The notes under the pieces were generated by a model that saw only the letters and a program-made list of their open reading frames with translations, did not search any database and was not told the DNA's origin. Of a stretch of DNA of 64,000 nt, positions 42,411-50,680 are shown in pieces. The stretch spans positions 1,263,668-1,327,667 of the forward strand of contig NZ_RJJE01000009.1 in assembly GCF_003721565.1 (NCBI RefSeq), given 5' to 3'. The position numbers and the translations under genes were made by a program. Each line of letters opens with the position of its first letter. The first letter of the stretch is position 1. The DNA is from Rufibacter immobilis. GTDB lineage: Bacteria; Bacteroidota; Bacteroidia; Cytophagales; Hymenobacteraceae.

Positions 42411-43511
42411 CTAGTAGGTCTGCTTGATCTTGGCCATGTCATCAATACGCTTCTGCGCAAGTTCTGTGGCGGCTTTCTGGGTGTGGGTACCGTCTGCCTC
42501 GGCTTTGGCGAAGATATTGAGCGTGGTGTTGTAGATCTGCTCGGTCTGCTGCATGGCCCACTCGCGGTTCAGTTTCTTCACCTCTGAGTACACGTTGATG
42601 ATACCGCCCGCGTTGATCAGGAAGTCAGGCGCGTAGATGATGCCGCGGTTCACCAGGGCTGGACCGTGCACGTTCTCGTCCTGCAGCTGGTTGTTGGCGC
42701 AACCGGCAATCACTTGGCACTTGAGGCGCTGCAACGTGTGGTCATTGATGGTGGCTCCCATGGCGCAGGGCGAGTAGATGTCAACGTCCAGGTCATAGAT
42801 TTCATCCAGGCCCACCACCGTGGCGCCGGTGTTGGCGGCAATGCGCTGCAGGCGCTCCTGGTCAATGTCTGTGATGAACAGCTGGGCACCTTCTTTGGCC
42901 AGGTAGTCAATTAAATAACCGCCCACGTGGCCCGTTCCCTGCACCGAGATTTTCTTCCCGGCCAGGCTGTCATGGCCCCAGGCTTTTTTGGCGGCGGCTT
43001 TCATGCCCATATAGGTCCCGTAAGCCGTTACCGGCGAGGGATCTCCGCTCCCGCCCTGCGACTCCGGCAGACCGGCCACGTGCTTGGTCTCCATGCCAAT
43101 GTAGGCCATGTCCTGGGTGGTCATGCCCATGTCTTCGGCGGTGATGTATTTGCCGTTCAGGTTGTTCACAAACCGACCGAACTTGCGCATCATGGCTTCG
43201 GTTTTGTCTTTCTTGGAGTCCCCGATGATCACGGCCTTTCCGCCGCCCAGGTTCAGCCCCGAGATGGCCGATTTATAGGTCATGCCGCGCGACAGGCGCA
43301 GCACGTCACGTAACGCTTCGGCCTCAGAGGCGTACGTCCACATGCGGGTACCACCCAGGGCAGGTCCTAACACCGTGTTGTGCACACCAATGATGGCTTT
43401 GAGGCCGGTTTCATGATCGTGGCAGAAAACCACCTGCTCGTGCTGGTATCCGCTAATCTGGCTAAAAACAGAGGTTTCTGGCGCAGTTGCTAACTCTTTG
43501 ACTTCTATCAT
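42411..43511 (-). CDS. Leucine-dehydrogenase-like amino-acid dehydrogenase
   Basis: A 366-residue ELFV dehydrogenase, the length of Bacillus leucine dehydrogenases. GPALGGTRMWTYASEAEALRDVLRLSRGMTYKSAISGLNLGGGKAVI contains the catalytic lysines and VQGTGHVGGYLIDYLAKEGAQLFITDID the NAD site. It probably deaminates branched-chain amino acids; specificity is inferred. It is the third member of this family in the window. Promoter box upstream is good. It is convergent with nothing and divergent from the ABC exporter. Confidence 0.87.
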   Translation of the reverse strand: MIEVKELATAPETSVFSQISGYQHEQVVFCHDHETGLKAIIGVHNTVLGPALGGTRMWTYASEAEALRDVLRLSRGMTYKSAISGLNLGGGKAVIIGDSKKDKTEAMMRKFGRFVNNLNGKYITAEDMGMTTQDMAYIGMETKHVAGLPESQGGSGDPSPVTAYGTYMGMKAAAKKAWGHDSLAGKKISVQGTGHVGGYLIDYLAKEGAQLFITDIDQERLQRIAANTGATVVGLDEIYDLDVDIYSPCAMGATINDHTLQRLKCQVIAGCANNQLQDENVHGPALVNRGIIYAPDFLINAGGIINVYSEVKKLNREWAMQQTEQIYNTTLNIFAKAEADGTHTQKAATELAQKRIDDMAKIKQTY

Positions 43512-43579
43512 GTGGTATAGTAGCGGTAACGCTACCCTCTTTTGTTAGATATTGGGGAAGCTAATTGGTAATTTCGCTG

Positions 43580-43610
43580 CGAAAGTAAGGGTATATTTCT
43601 GATAGATCAA
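43580..43610 (-). promoter_or_regulatory. Promoter of the leucine-dehydrogenase-like gene
   Basis: TTG (43608-43610), 20 nt, TACTTTCG (43580-43587) on the minus strand, 69 nt upstream of the ATG. One mismatch in the -7 box. Confidence 0.5.
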
Positions 43611-43657
43611 GAAAATTACTAACAAGTGTTAGTACGTGTTTTGGATAACTGCTGGCT

Positions 43658-45445
43658 GTGAAATCACTTAAATATTTAAACAAGTATCTGCTCAAATACA
43701 AGTTCCGCTTCTTCTGGGGGATTGTGTTTGTGATTGTGTCCAACATCTTCGCCATCATTCCGGCGCAGGTGGTGCGCCACGCCTTTGACCTGGTGCGCGA
43801 GGGCATTACCATGTACCAACTGCACGACGGGTTCGCGCAGCAAGAAAATGTGTACGCCTCCTTCGCCCGCAGTACCCTGTTCTACGGGGCAGTTATCGTG
43901 CTCATGGCGCTGTTGCGGGGTATCTTCCTGTTCTTCATGCGGCAGACCATCATTGTCATGAGCCGCCTCATTGAGAACGACCTCAAGAACGAGATCTACG
44001 CCCACTACCAGACGCTGCCCCTCAGCTTCTACCGCCGCAACAACACCGGTGACCTTATGGCGCGTATCTCTGAAGACGTGAGCCGGGTGCGCATGTACCT
44101 AGGGCCTGCCATTATGTACGGCGTGAACCTGGTGGTGCTCTTCCTGATGGTGATCCCCTACATGCTCTCCGTGAACGTGAAGCTCACCATTTACACGCTC
44201 CTGCCGCTGCCCATCCTCTCGGTGAGCATTTACTACGTGAACAACATCATTGAGCGCAAGAGCGACGAGATTCAGAAAAGCCTCAGCGGCATTACCACCT
44301 TTGTGCAGGAGGCGTTCTCGGGCATCAGGGTGCTGAAGTCGTTTGTGCGCGAGCAGGATTCGCACGCCAACTTCACCAAAGCCAGCGACACCTACAAAGA
44401 CAAGTCATTGGAGCTCAACTTCGTGAACTCACTTTTCTTCCCGCTCATCCTGTTCCTGATTGGCCTGAGCACCATCATTACCGTGTGGCTGGGCGGCAAG
44501 GAAGTGATCAACGGCAGTATTACGCCCGGCGTGATTGCCGAATTCCTGATTTACGTGAACATGCTCACCTGGCCGGTGACGGCGCTGGGCTGGACCACCT
44601 CCCTAGTACAGCGCGCCGCCGCCTCGCAGCAGCGTATCAATGAGTTCCTGAACACCAAAACCGATATCATCTCCCAGAAACACCTGGAGAAAGACCTCAA
44701 AGGCGCCATTGTGTTTGAAGACGTGGACTTTGTGTACCCAGACACCGGCATCCATGCGCTCAAGAAACTGTCTTTCCAGATTAATCCCGGCGAGACTTTG
44801 GCCGTGATTGGCAACACCGGCTCCGGCAAGAGCACGGTGGCCGCGCTGGTGTGCCGCCTCTATGACGCCACCGGCGGCCGAATCCTGATTGACGGCGAAG
44901 ACATCCGTGACTACAGCCTCTCCAACCTGCGCAGCCAGATTGGGTACGTGCCGCAGGACGTGTTCCTGTTCTCAGACTCCATCAGAAACAACATCGGGTT
45001 TGGGGTAGACGCCCTGCCCGAGGAAAAGATGCTGCAGGCCGCCAAAGATGCTGATGTGTATGAGAACATCATGCACTTCCCGGCCCAATTTGATACCGTG
45101 CTGGGCGAGCGCGGCATTACCCTCTCCGGCGGGCAGAAGCAACGCGTTTCCATTGCCCGTGCCCTGGCCCGCGAACCCAAAATCCTGATCCTGGACGATT
45201 CCCTCTCGGCGGTAGACACCAAAACCGAGAACGCGATTCTTAACAGCCTGCAGCGCGTGATGGCCAACCGTACGTCCATCATTATCTCGCACCGCGTGAG
45301 TTCCGTGAAACTTGCCAACAAGATTCTGGTGCTGGACGATGGCGTGGTGGTGCAGCACGGCACCCATGAAGACCTGATGCAGGACACGAATGGCCTGTAC
45401 CGTGCCCTCTACGAGCGCCAGCTGCAGACCGAAGACCAGGAGTAA
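43658..45445 (+). CDS. ABC exporter (MsbA/multidrug-type, fused TM and NBD)
   Basis: A 595-residue half-transporter. Six TM helices in residues 15-300 with an extended loop, then an NBD: Walker A GNTGSGKST, Q-loop IGYVPQDVFLF, signature LSGGQKQR, Walker B ILILDDSLSAVD and H-loop SHRVSS. It matches the lipid/drug exporter family that acts as a homodimer or heterodimer; substrate is unknown (lipid A flippase MsbA is one possibility). Translation starts at GTG 43658 with no nearby ATG. It is divergent from the leucine-dehydrogenase gene. Followed by repeat R23 and tRNA-Pro. Confidence 0.9.
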   Translation: MKSLKYLNKYLLKYKFRFFWGIVFVIVSNIFAIIPAQVVRHAFDLVREGITMYQLHDGFAQQENVYASFARSTLFYGAVIVLMALLRGIFLFFMRQTIIVMSRLIENDLKNEIYAHYQTLPLSFYRRNNTGDLMARISEDVSRVRMYLGPAIMYGVNLVVLFLMVIPYMLSVNVKLTIYTLLPLPILSVSIYYVNNIIERKSDEIQKSLSGITTFVQEAFSGIRVLKSFVREQDSHANFTKASDTYKDKSLELNFVNSLFFPLILFLIGLSTIITVWLGGKEVINGSITPGVIAEFLIYVNMLTWPVTALGWTTSLVQRAAASQQRINEFLNTKTDIISQKHLEKDLKGAIVFEDVDFVYPDTGIHALKKLSFQINPGETLAVIGNTGSGKSTVAALVCRLYDATGGRILIDGEDIRDYSLSNLRSQIGYVPQDVFLFSDSIRNNIGFGVDALPEEKMLQAAKDADVYENIMHFPAQFDTVLGERGITLSGGQKQRVSIARALAREPKILILDDSLSAVDTKTENAILNSLQRVMANRTSIIISHRVSSVKLANKILVLDDGVVVQHGTHEDLMQDTNGLYRALYERQLQTEDQE

Positions 45446-45447
45446 AA

Positions 45448-45488
45448 GCCGGTTTGGGCCAGATTTAGGAAAAAGAGCCGCTAAACGC
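45448..45488. repeat. Intergenic palindromic repeat, copy R23 (asymmetric, reverse orientation)
   Basis: GCCGGTTTGGGCCAGATTTA then GGAAAAAGAGCCGCTAAACGC. This is the asymmetric form turned around, 3 nt after the ABC exporter stop. Confidence 0.8.
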
Positions 45489-45508
45489 ACAGCAAATTTC
45501 AAAAGCAC

Positions 45509-45539
45509 TTTCGCCAAACCCGAATTTTCCTTTACTTTG
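45509..45539 (+). promoter_or_regulatory. Promoter of tRNA-Pro
   Basis: TTTC (45509-45512), 19 nt, TTACTTTG (45532-45539); one mismatch in each box, 17 nt before the tRNA. Confidence 0.45.
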
Positions 45540-45556
45540 CAGCAGATACCAATGAT

Positions 45557-45630
45557 CGGGATGTAGCGTAGCCTGGTATCGCGCCAGCATGGGGTGCTGG
45601 AGGTCGCAGGTTCGAATCCTGCCATTCCGA
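45557..45630 (+). tRNA. tRNA-Pro (GGG)
   Basis: A 74-nt cloverleaf. Acceptor CGGGATG pairs with CATTCCG (one G-T wobble), discriminator A. D arm GCGTAGCCTGGTATCGCGC, anticodon stem CCAGC/GCTGG with loop ATGGGGT giving anticodon GGG (Pro CCC/CCU). T arm GCAGGTTCGAATCCTGC. No encoded CCA. Confidence 0.95.
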
Positions 45631-45640
45631 CAATTCTACA

Positions 45641-45684
45641 CAGAGAGAGGCCGTTGTTCCCAAGACAACGGCCTCTCTGTTTTT
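45641..45684 (+). terminator. Terminator after tRNA-Pro
   Basis: CAGAGAGAGGCCGTTGT, short loop, ACAACGGCCTCTCTG, then TTTTT; a perfect stem of about 15 bp. Confidence 0.85.
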
Positions 45685-45692
45685 CCGGCTTT

Positions 45693-45730
45693 CCGTTTAG
45701 CGGCTCTTTTTCCCAAATCTTGCCTGAACC
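45693..45730. repeat. Intergenic palindromic repeat, copy R24 (asymmetric form)
   Basis: CCGTTTAGCGGCTCTTTTTC then CCAAATCTTGCCTGAACC; in the gap between the tRNA terminator and the DUF2490 stop. Confidence 0.78.
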
Positions 45731-45739
45731 AGCTTGCCG

Positions 45740-46420
45740 TTACTCCATCCGCCCGAAGTCATGTTTGAGCACGAACATAGTGAAATGCTGATGATTGCCG
45801 CCACCGGCCAGTTGTGACATCCACATGCCTTCCAGCGTGAAGTGTTTGCTGAACGTATAGCCCACTCCGCCAAAGACCCGGTTAGAGTCAAAGGGCTGGT
45901 CCCGCACAATCACGCGCACTTCGTTCCGGAAGATGCCGTACCATGGCCTCACTTCCCGCTCAGGAGACCCAATAGGCACCCGCAGCGCCACTGAGTACCG
46001 GAACCGTGTGTGATAGCCCTGGGGCAGCCAGCGTTCCTCCACCTGATACCGGTGCGTGATACTGGCCTTCCAGAGTTGCCCCCTTATGGACACCTGCTGG
46101 TACAGACGGTTTTCGTGGCTGTAGTCGGTGTTTTCAAGGTCCAGGTAATTGCGGTTAAATAGGTGGGCGTAGCCCGATAGCAGCGACACAGGAGCTTTTT
46201 TGAAGTTGTACTGCAGTTCTGCTCCGGTAAAGAAGGTTCGGGGATCTTTGACGGGCCGGTACGTGCGGTACTGCAGATTGGCCGTAGCCACCCATTGGGG
46301 GTTGATCCAGTAGGAGCCGGAATATTGTAACCAGTGGTTCACGTTACCTCTTTGGGCAGTAGCCGCTGTTGCCAGCAGAAAGCCACCCAGCAAACCCAGA
46401 ATCCCAATCCTTAATTTCAT
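45740..46420 (-). CDS. DUF2490 outer-membrane-type protein
   Basis: A 226-residue secreted protein with signal peptide MKLRIGILGLLGGFLLATAATAQ. The rest is rich in alternating beta strands with aromatic residues (VNHWLQYSGSYWINPQWVATANLQYRTYRPVKDP, YQVEERWLPQGYHTRFRYSVAL, RNEVRVIVRDQPFDSNRVFGGVGYTF), as in small outer-membrane beta barrels, and it fits DUF2490. Function is unknown. A long perfect hairpin lies upstream of its start. Confidence 0.82.
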   Translation of the reverse strand: MKLRIGILGLLGGFLLATAATAQRGNVNHWLQYSGSYWINPQWVATANLQYRTYRPVKDPRTFFTGAELQYNFKKAPVSLLSGYAHLFNRNYLDLENTDYSHENRLYQQVSIRGQLWKASITHRYQVEERWLPQGYHTRFRYSVALRVPIGSPEREVRPWYGIFRNEVRVIVRDQPFDSNRVFGGVGYTFSKHFTLEGMWMSQLAGGGNHQHFTMFVLKHDFGRME

Positions 46421-46486
46421 TCTTCACCAGTTAAAACGTAGATGCCGGGCTGTTTGCCACTACGCTCTGTTCAGCGGCCAGTGGCG

Positions 46487-46540
46487 TAGTGCCCATGAAA
46501 GAAGCCTTGCGCTTGAGCAAGGCTTCTTTCATGGGCACTA
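46487..46540. repeat. 54-bp perfect inverted repeat (24-bp stem, 6-nt loop)
   Basis: TAGTGCCCATGAAAGAAGCC-TTGC, loop GCTTGA, then the exact complement. It lies in the gap between DUF3857 paralog 1 (downstream side) and the DUF2490 start, both minus strand. It lacks a T-run on the minus strand, so it is not a standard terminator. Confidence 0.88.
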
Positions 46541-46607
46541 TCATTTAATCACAGAAATGCCAGCAATAGAAAAGGCTCTACGGGAAGCGAAGAATTGCGT
46601 TCAGGTT

Positions 46608-48629
46608 TCAGCTTTTCTTCTTCAGGACAACTTTTTCGGCGTGCTTGGCCACAATCCGGCTGAAGAACTCGCGCAGGTTCCCATACTCCTCTGGGGTGAA
46701 AAACGTCTTGTTGATGTTGAGTTTGCTGGTAATCTGTAATTGGCCGTTCTGCGCCTGCACCACATACGTGAATTTGGCGGCATTGCGCGGCAGGGTCAAG
46801 ATAGCCGGAGCCGGTAAAGTTTCCGGCACATATCCCTCCGGAAGCTGGTAGGTAAAGAAATAGGTTTCATCTACGGGAGCCGCAAAATCTATGGGGTACT
46901 GCCGGGTAGTCAGCTTAAACGGATTCTCACCCTGCGCATGGGTGAGCATAGGCGACACATACAGCAAATCAACCGGTTGGTCCTCCCCGGCTCTGTTGAG
47001 TTCATATTCCTTCCCGAAGGGTTTCTGCAGGTTGTCCAGGTTACTGAGCTTTACGGCTGCCCTTATCCAGTCTGTCCCGGCGTTGGCGAACTCCTTCAGA
47101 TACGTTTCCTCCCCTTTTTCCTTCACCGCTGACCGGGCCGACACGGCTGGCACTCCCTGATAGCTTTCAGAGAGAATACCCGATACTTCACCCGTCGCTT
47201 TAATTTTGAGCTGTCCAGACACCACCTGCAGGTTTTTCTCAAGGCCCATGAGCGGCACCCATTTGCCGGCAGGCTGCTGCACCACCCACCCCTGGTCATT
47301 GAGGCAACGGAAAGGCAACATCCCGAAGGGCAGACTAGCCTCAGTGGCATCTAACAGATAATTGATGCCGCCCACAGACACATAAGAGATCACATAATCA
47401 AATTTACTGATCATAGGTGACGAGGTGAGCGGTTTCCCGTGCTGACGGGTACTCACCAGCATAGGCATGGCCCGTATTCCTGCCTCGCGCAACATAGCCG
47501 TTAGCAGAAGGTTTACCTCTGAGGAAGAGCCCGTACGCCGGTCATAAGATTTACGCAAGTTCTCTGCATAAATGCGGTGCTTGCCGTCCCAGCGCATGTG
47601 CTCTTTCACATGGGTTACCACCGCCTTTACTTTGCTCAAGGTATCGTCTTTACCGGCCACAAGTTCATGGGCGGTTTTGGCGAGGAAGGTGGTGTTGTCT
47701 AACTGCTTACCGAAGGACTCATCTTTTAGTAGTTCTTTGGTGAAGCTTTCCCAGTCGCCGGAGGTGTAGATAGGCTGCTCATCTGGGTATTGCACCTTGG
47801 AGAGTTCGAACTCCAGTTTGGCCATGTAGTCGCGCATGTTGGGCAAATAGGGTTCTTCGGCCATGGCGGGCACATCTTTCATGACCCACCGGTACTGCAC
47901 CACTTGCATGGAGATAGTGCCCCGCTCTTCTACGTTTACTATGTGGGCCTGCCTGTTTTGCACCAAGGCAGCGGTTTTCCGTTCTACTTTGGCATCTTTG
48001 ATATGGAAGGGGTGGAAGCCGTGTAATACCTGCTTGTACTCATAGAAAGGCACCATACCCACCCGATACTCACTCCACTTCACAGGAATAGGCCGCTGGA
48101 ATTCCCACTCCCGCAGGAACTGCAGAAAATCTGACTTGATGGTGTAAGTAAGCTCAATCACAGAACCCACCCTTACGCCGGGCATGGTCAGTTTCTTCAA
48201 GTGCCAATTGGCGTCTTGCTTCTCTTCAAAGATGGCTTTCTCCTCTAACTTCATCTTTACCATAGCCCCGTTCTCCCAGTTGTAGGTAAAGCCTTTCACA
48301 TTGAGCACTTCCTCTTTGTTGCCGTCCCCTTTCTTGTAAAACGGAATGACGATGTCTGCTTCATTAAGCCCGCTCTTTTTCAGGATCTTAATGCGCATGA
48401 TCCGCTTAAACTGCAGTTGCACGCCACTGGTGAACATAAAAGAAGATTCGCCCATGTCATACAACACTACCGCCGCGGCACTGGTATCTGGGGCATACGT
48501 GGTCATTTTTAGGTCTTCTGGGGTTACCAGTCCCATTTTAAATGGGTCATCTGCGAAGCCTGGGGTAGTCACGCCCAGCAGGAGCAACAGCAGAAAAAGC
48601 CACTGCTTCTTAAAGAGTTTGGGGTACAT
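46608..48629 (-). CDS. DUF3857/transglutaminase-like protein, paralog 1 (Cys/His missing)
   Basis: A 673-residue secreted protein: signal MYPKLFKKQWLFLLLLLLGVTTPGFA, DUF3857 domain (residues about 60-260, KRIMRIKILKKSGLNEADIVIPFYKKGDGNKEEV and VKAVVTHVKEHMRWDGKHRIYAENLRKSYDRRTGSSSEVN), then a transglutaminase-like domain and a beta-rich tail. At the position where transglutaminases carry GDCK it has GSSSE, and the His of the FxH motif is Tyr (KFDYVISYV). LLDATEASLPFG keeps the Asp. I infer a catalytically dead domain. First of three tandem paralogs. Confidence 0.88.
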   Translation of the reverse strand: MYPKLFKKQWLFLLLLLLGVTTPGFADDPFKMGLVTPEDLKMTTYAPDTSAAAVVLYDMGESSFMFTSGVQLQFKRIMRIKILKKSGLNEADIVIPFYKKGDGNKEEVLNVKGFTYNWENGAMVKMKLEEKAIFEEKQDANWHLKKLTMPGVRVGSVIELTYTIKSDFLQFLREWEFQRPIPVKWSEYRVGMVPFYEYKQVLHGFHPFHIKDAKVERKTAALVQNRQAHIVNVEERGTISMQVVQYRWVMKDVPAMAEEPYLPNMRDYMAKLEFELSKVQYPDEQPIYTSGDWESFTKELLKDESFGKQLDNTTFLAKTAHELVAGKDDTLSKVKAVVTHVKEHMRWDGKHRIYAENLRKSYDRRTGSSSEVNLLLTAMLREAGIRAMPMLVSTRQHGKPLTSSPMISKFDYVISYVSVGGINYLLDATEASLPFGMLPFRCLNDQGWVVQQPAGKWVPLMGLEKNLQVVSGQLKIKATGEVSGILSESYQGVPAVSARSAVKEKGEETYLKEFANAGTDWIRAAVKLSNLDNLQKPFGKEYELNRAGEDQPVDLLYVSPMLTHAQGENPFKLTTRQYPIDFAAPVDETYFFTYQLPEGYVPETLPAPAILTLPRNAAKFTYVVQAQNGQLQITSKLNINKTFFTPEEYGNLREFFSRIVAKHAEKVVLKKKS

Positions 48630-48682
48630 AAAATCTTGGATAGGAAATAGAGAAGTCAGCCAATAAAGCCATTAAAAGAGTT

Positions 48683-48719
48683 GAAGAGGCCAAGGCTACT
48701 GTAACACCTTGGCCTCTTC
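48683..48719 (-). terminator. Hairpin between DUF3857 paralogs 1 and 2
   Basis: GAAGAGGCCAAGG and CCTTGGCCTCTTC form a 13-bp stem between the stop of paralog 2 and the start of paralog 1. Only a weak T-rich tail follows on the minus strand. Confidence 0.6.
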
Positions 48720-48730
48720 CAGAAAGAAGA

Positions 48731-50650
48731 TCAGGTAGTTTCGGCGGCCAGGACCACTTGCTGCTGGTCTGCTCTGGAAACCTGCTTCAGGAAGTTAACC
48801 AGTTCCATGTATTTAGACGCCGCGTGTCTGCCTTTGTGCATGGTGAGCTGGCGCACGTAGGTAAGTTTATTCCCCTTCATTTGTACCTGTGCCTTGTACT
48901 CCCCAAAAATGGAGGTATACTTCACTGGCTGGGGAACGCTCTCGGCTTTATATCCCGCCGGAATCTCGTACTCCACGCTGTCTACATCATGGAAAGACAT
49001 TGACCAGATTACCTCCTGCTTCCGGTTCTCAGTGGAAGAAGGCACTCCGGTCCACCTGTTCATTAAATTAGGTGTGATAAAGAGGCGTTTGCCACTCACA
49101 GAAGCTAACTTGGGGAGCTCCAGCTGCAATTTCTCCTTGACCAGTGGTTCTCCTTTCACCTTCTCCAGGGTATACTTCTTTATCTCAAACGTAGGGATCT
49201 GGGTGTTTTTATAAAGCCATTTGAGCTGCTCATCTGGCGTATAATGCTGGACAACAGCGCCGCGAGGCTCGTGCTGGAGACCGGCGAACTGCGTGAAAGC
49301 TTCCCCTACCCCGCTTCCCTGGGCGCTAAGCTTCACCTGCACCGTGCGTAGCTGGGTGTTGTCAGAAGCGGTGAATCTGGGTGTTGACACCAGTTTGCCA
49401 CCCTCTGGGGTAATCAGGAGCGAGTACCGGTCGCCGGTAGAGGAACCGGTATAGCCGGCATCGGCCATTTGGTTTGTACACTCCAGCCACATAGTGTCTT
49501 TGGCGGTAGGCACTGCCACCACCACGTGGTTGAACTGGCTGTTAGGGAAATCTTTCAGGATGGGTCTGTTATCATCGCCGGCGTAGATGAGCGCGTAATG
49601 GCTCTTGATACCGGCGGCCTCTAACAGTGCTTTGGTGTAATTACTCAAGGCTTTGCAGTCTCCGTAGCCTTTGCTGTCTACCATGTTGGCTTCAAAAGGC
49701 TGCCATCCACCAATTCCCAATTGGATGGAAACGTAACGGGTTTTGTTCTGCATGAACTGGTAAATGGCTTTGACCTTCGCCTCTGGGGTGGGTAAGTCTT
49801 TAACTAAGGCCTGAACTTGCTGCTTCGTGGCTTCAGAGATCTGGTCGCGGCCCGCGTTCAGTTTGTTCTGCCACTCTCCCAGGGCCTGCCAAGTTTCCAG
49901 CGTACCGGCGTAGCCCTGTACTTCAAACGTGGCGGGCGCGGTGCGTACAAGCGGCACCAGTTCCCTGAAAGGCGGTCCGTACACTTCTTCCTCTACCGGC
50001 TTCACATCGTTCACCTGCCACAGATACACTTGCTGGCCTGCTTCCTGCTTTACGCTTACCTTACCTGGTACTTTTTGCTCATGGTAGCGGAGCGGCGGCA
50101 TGTTACTGGGGAGGTTCACCTGAAAAGAAGCATTCTCTACCGCCAGTTTTTCTCCATCTAAGGGCATCCAGCCGGTATAGAACAGCATGTTGGCAGAGGT
50201 AACCTGGTACTCAAACTCCACCGTGTACGGGTAAGACGGCAAAGAAAGCTCCGCCACTTTCACGCGGTTGTCTTCATACAGGGAGAAGTCACTGGTGTTG
50301 CTGTAATCTTTGATCTCTGCTGTTTTGAGCGTTTTTACTTTCTTGCCCAGCAGGTCATAGACCGTTCCTTTGATGAAGTTAACGGTGTTCAGTTTATCAT
50401 ACCGCACCACCAGCCGGGCATGTTGTTTCCCGTCTTCGTTGAGGACCGTTACCACGCGTTTGATACGTTCCGTGGAAGACTTGGGGGAAAGCACGGTAAA
50501 CACCGTTTCCTCCGTGCGCACCACGGCATTAGCTCCTTTAGACAGCTCGGGTTTAATGGTGAAGGAAGCGTAAGAAGGAGTCTCTCCGGCCCAACAGTTC
50601 CCACCGCAAACCAGCACAGAGAGGAGAAGAAATAAGAATCGTTTTTGCAT
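48731..50650 (-). CDS. DUF3857/transglutaminase-like protein, paralog 2 (Cys/His intact)
   Basis: A 639-residue secreted protein with signal MQKRFLFLLLSVLVCGGNCWA. DUF3857 at residues about 50-230, then a transglutaminase-like core. It keeps the catalytic cysteine C332 in KGYGDCKALSNYTKALLEAAGI and the histidine H375 in FNHVVVAVP; the third residue is Glu in MWLECTNQMAD. Thus of the three paralogs only this one looks able to act as a protease or cross-linking enzyme. Its ATG abuts a half palindromic repeat, R25, that forms the translation-initiation region. Confidence 0.9.
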   Translation of the reverse strand: MQKRFLFLLLSVLVCGGNCWAGETPSYASFTIKPELSKGANAVVRTEETVFTVLSPKSSTERIKRVVTVLNEDGKQHARLVVRYDKLNTVNFIKGTVYDLLGKKVKTLKTAEIKDYSNTSDFSLYEDNRVKVAELSLPSYPYTVEFEYQVTSANMLFYTGWMPLDGEKLAVENASFQVNLPSNMPPLRYHEQKVPGKVSVKQEAGQQVYLWQVNDVKPVEEEVYGPPFRELVPLVRTAPATFEVQGYAGTLETWQALGEWQNKLNAGRDQISEATKQQVQALVKDLPTPEAKVKAIYQFMQNKTRYVSIQLGIGGWQPFEANMVDSKGYGDCKALSNYTKALLEAAGIKSHYALIYAGDDNRPILKDFPNSQFNHVVVAVPTAKDTMWLECTNQMADAGYTGSSTGDRYSLLITPEGGKLVSTPRFTASDNTQLRTVQVKLSAQGSGVGEAFTQFAGLQHEPRGAVVQHYTPDEQLKWLYKNTQIPTFEIKKYTLEKVKGEPLVKEKLQLELPKLASVSGKRLFITPNLMNRWTGVPSSTENRKQEVIWSMSFHDVDSVEYEIPAGYKAESVPQPVKYTSIFGEYKAQVQMKGNKLTYVRQLTMHKGRHAASKYMELVNFLKQVSRADQQQVVLAAETT

Positions 50651-50678
50651 AGATTTAAGAAAAAGAGCCTCTAAACGC
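50651..50678. repeat. Half palindromic repeat, copy R25
   Basis: Only the outer arm is recognisable: on the minus strand GGCGTTTAGAGGCTCTTTTT, then CTTAAATCT, right up to the ATG of DUF3857 paralog 2. It lies in the 30-nt gap after paralog 3. Confidence 0.7.
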
Positions 50679-50680
50679 CA

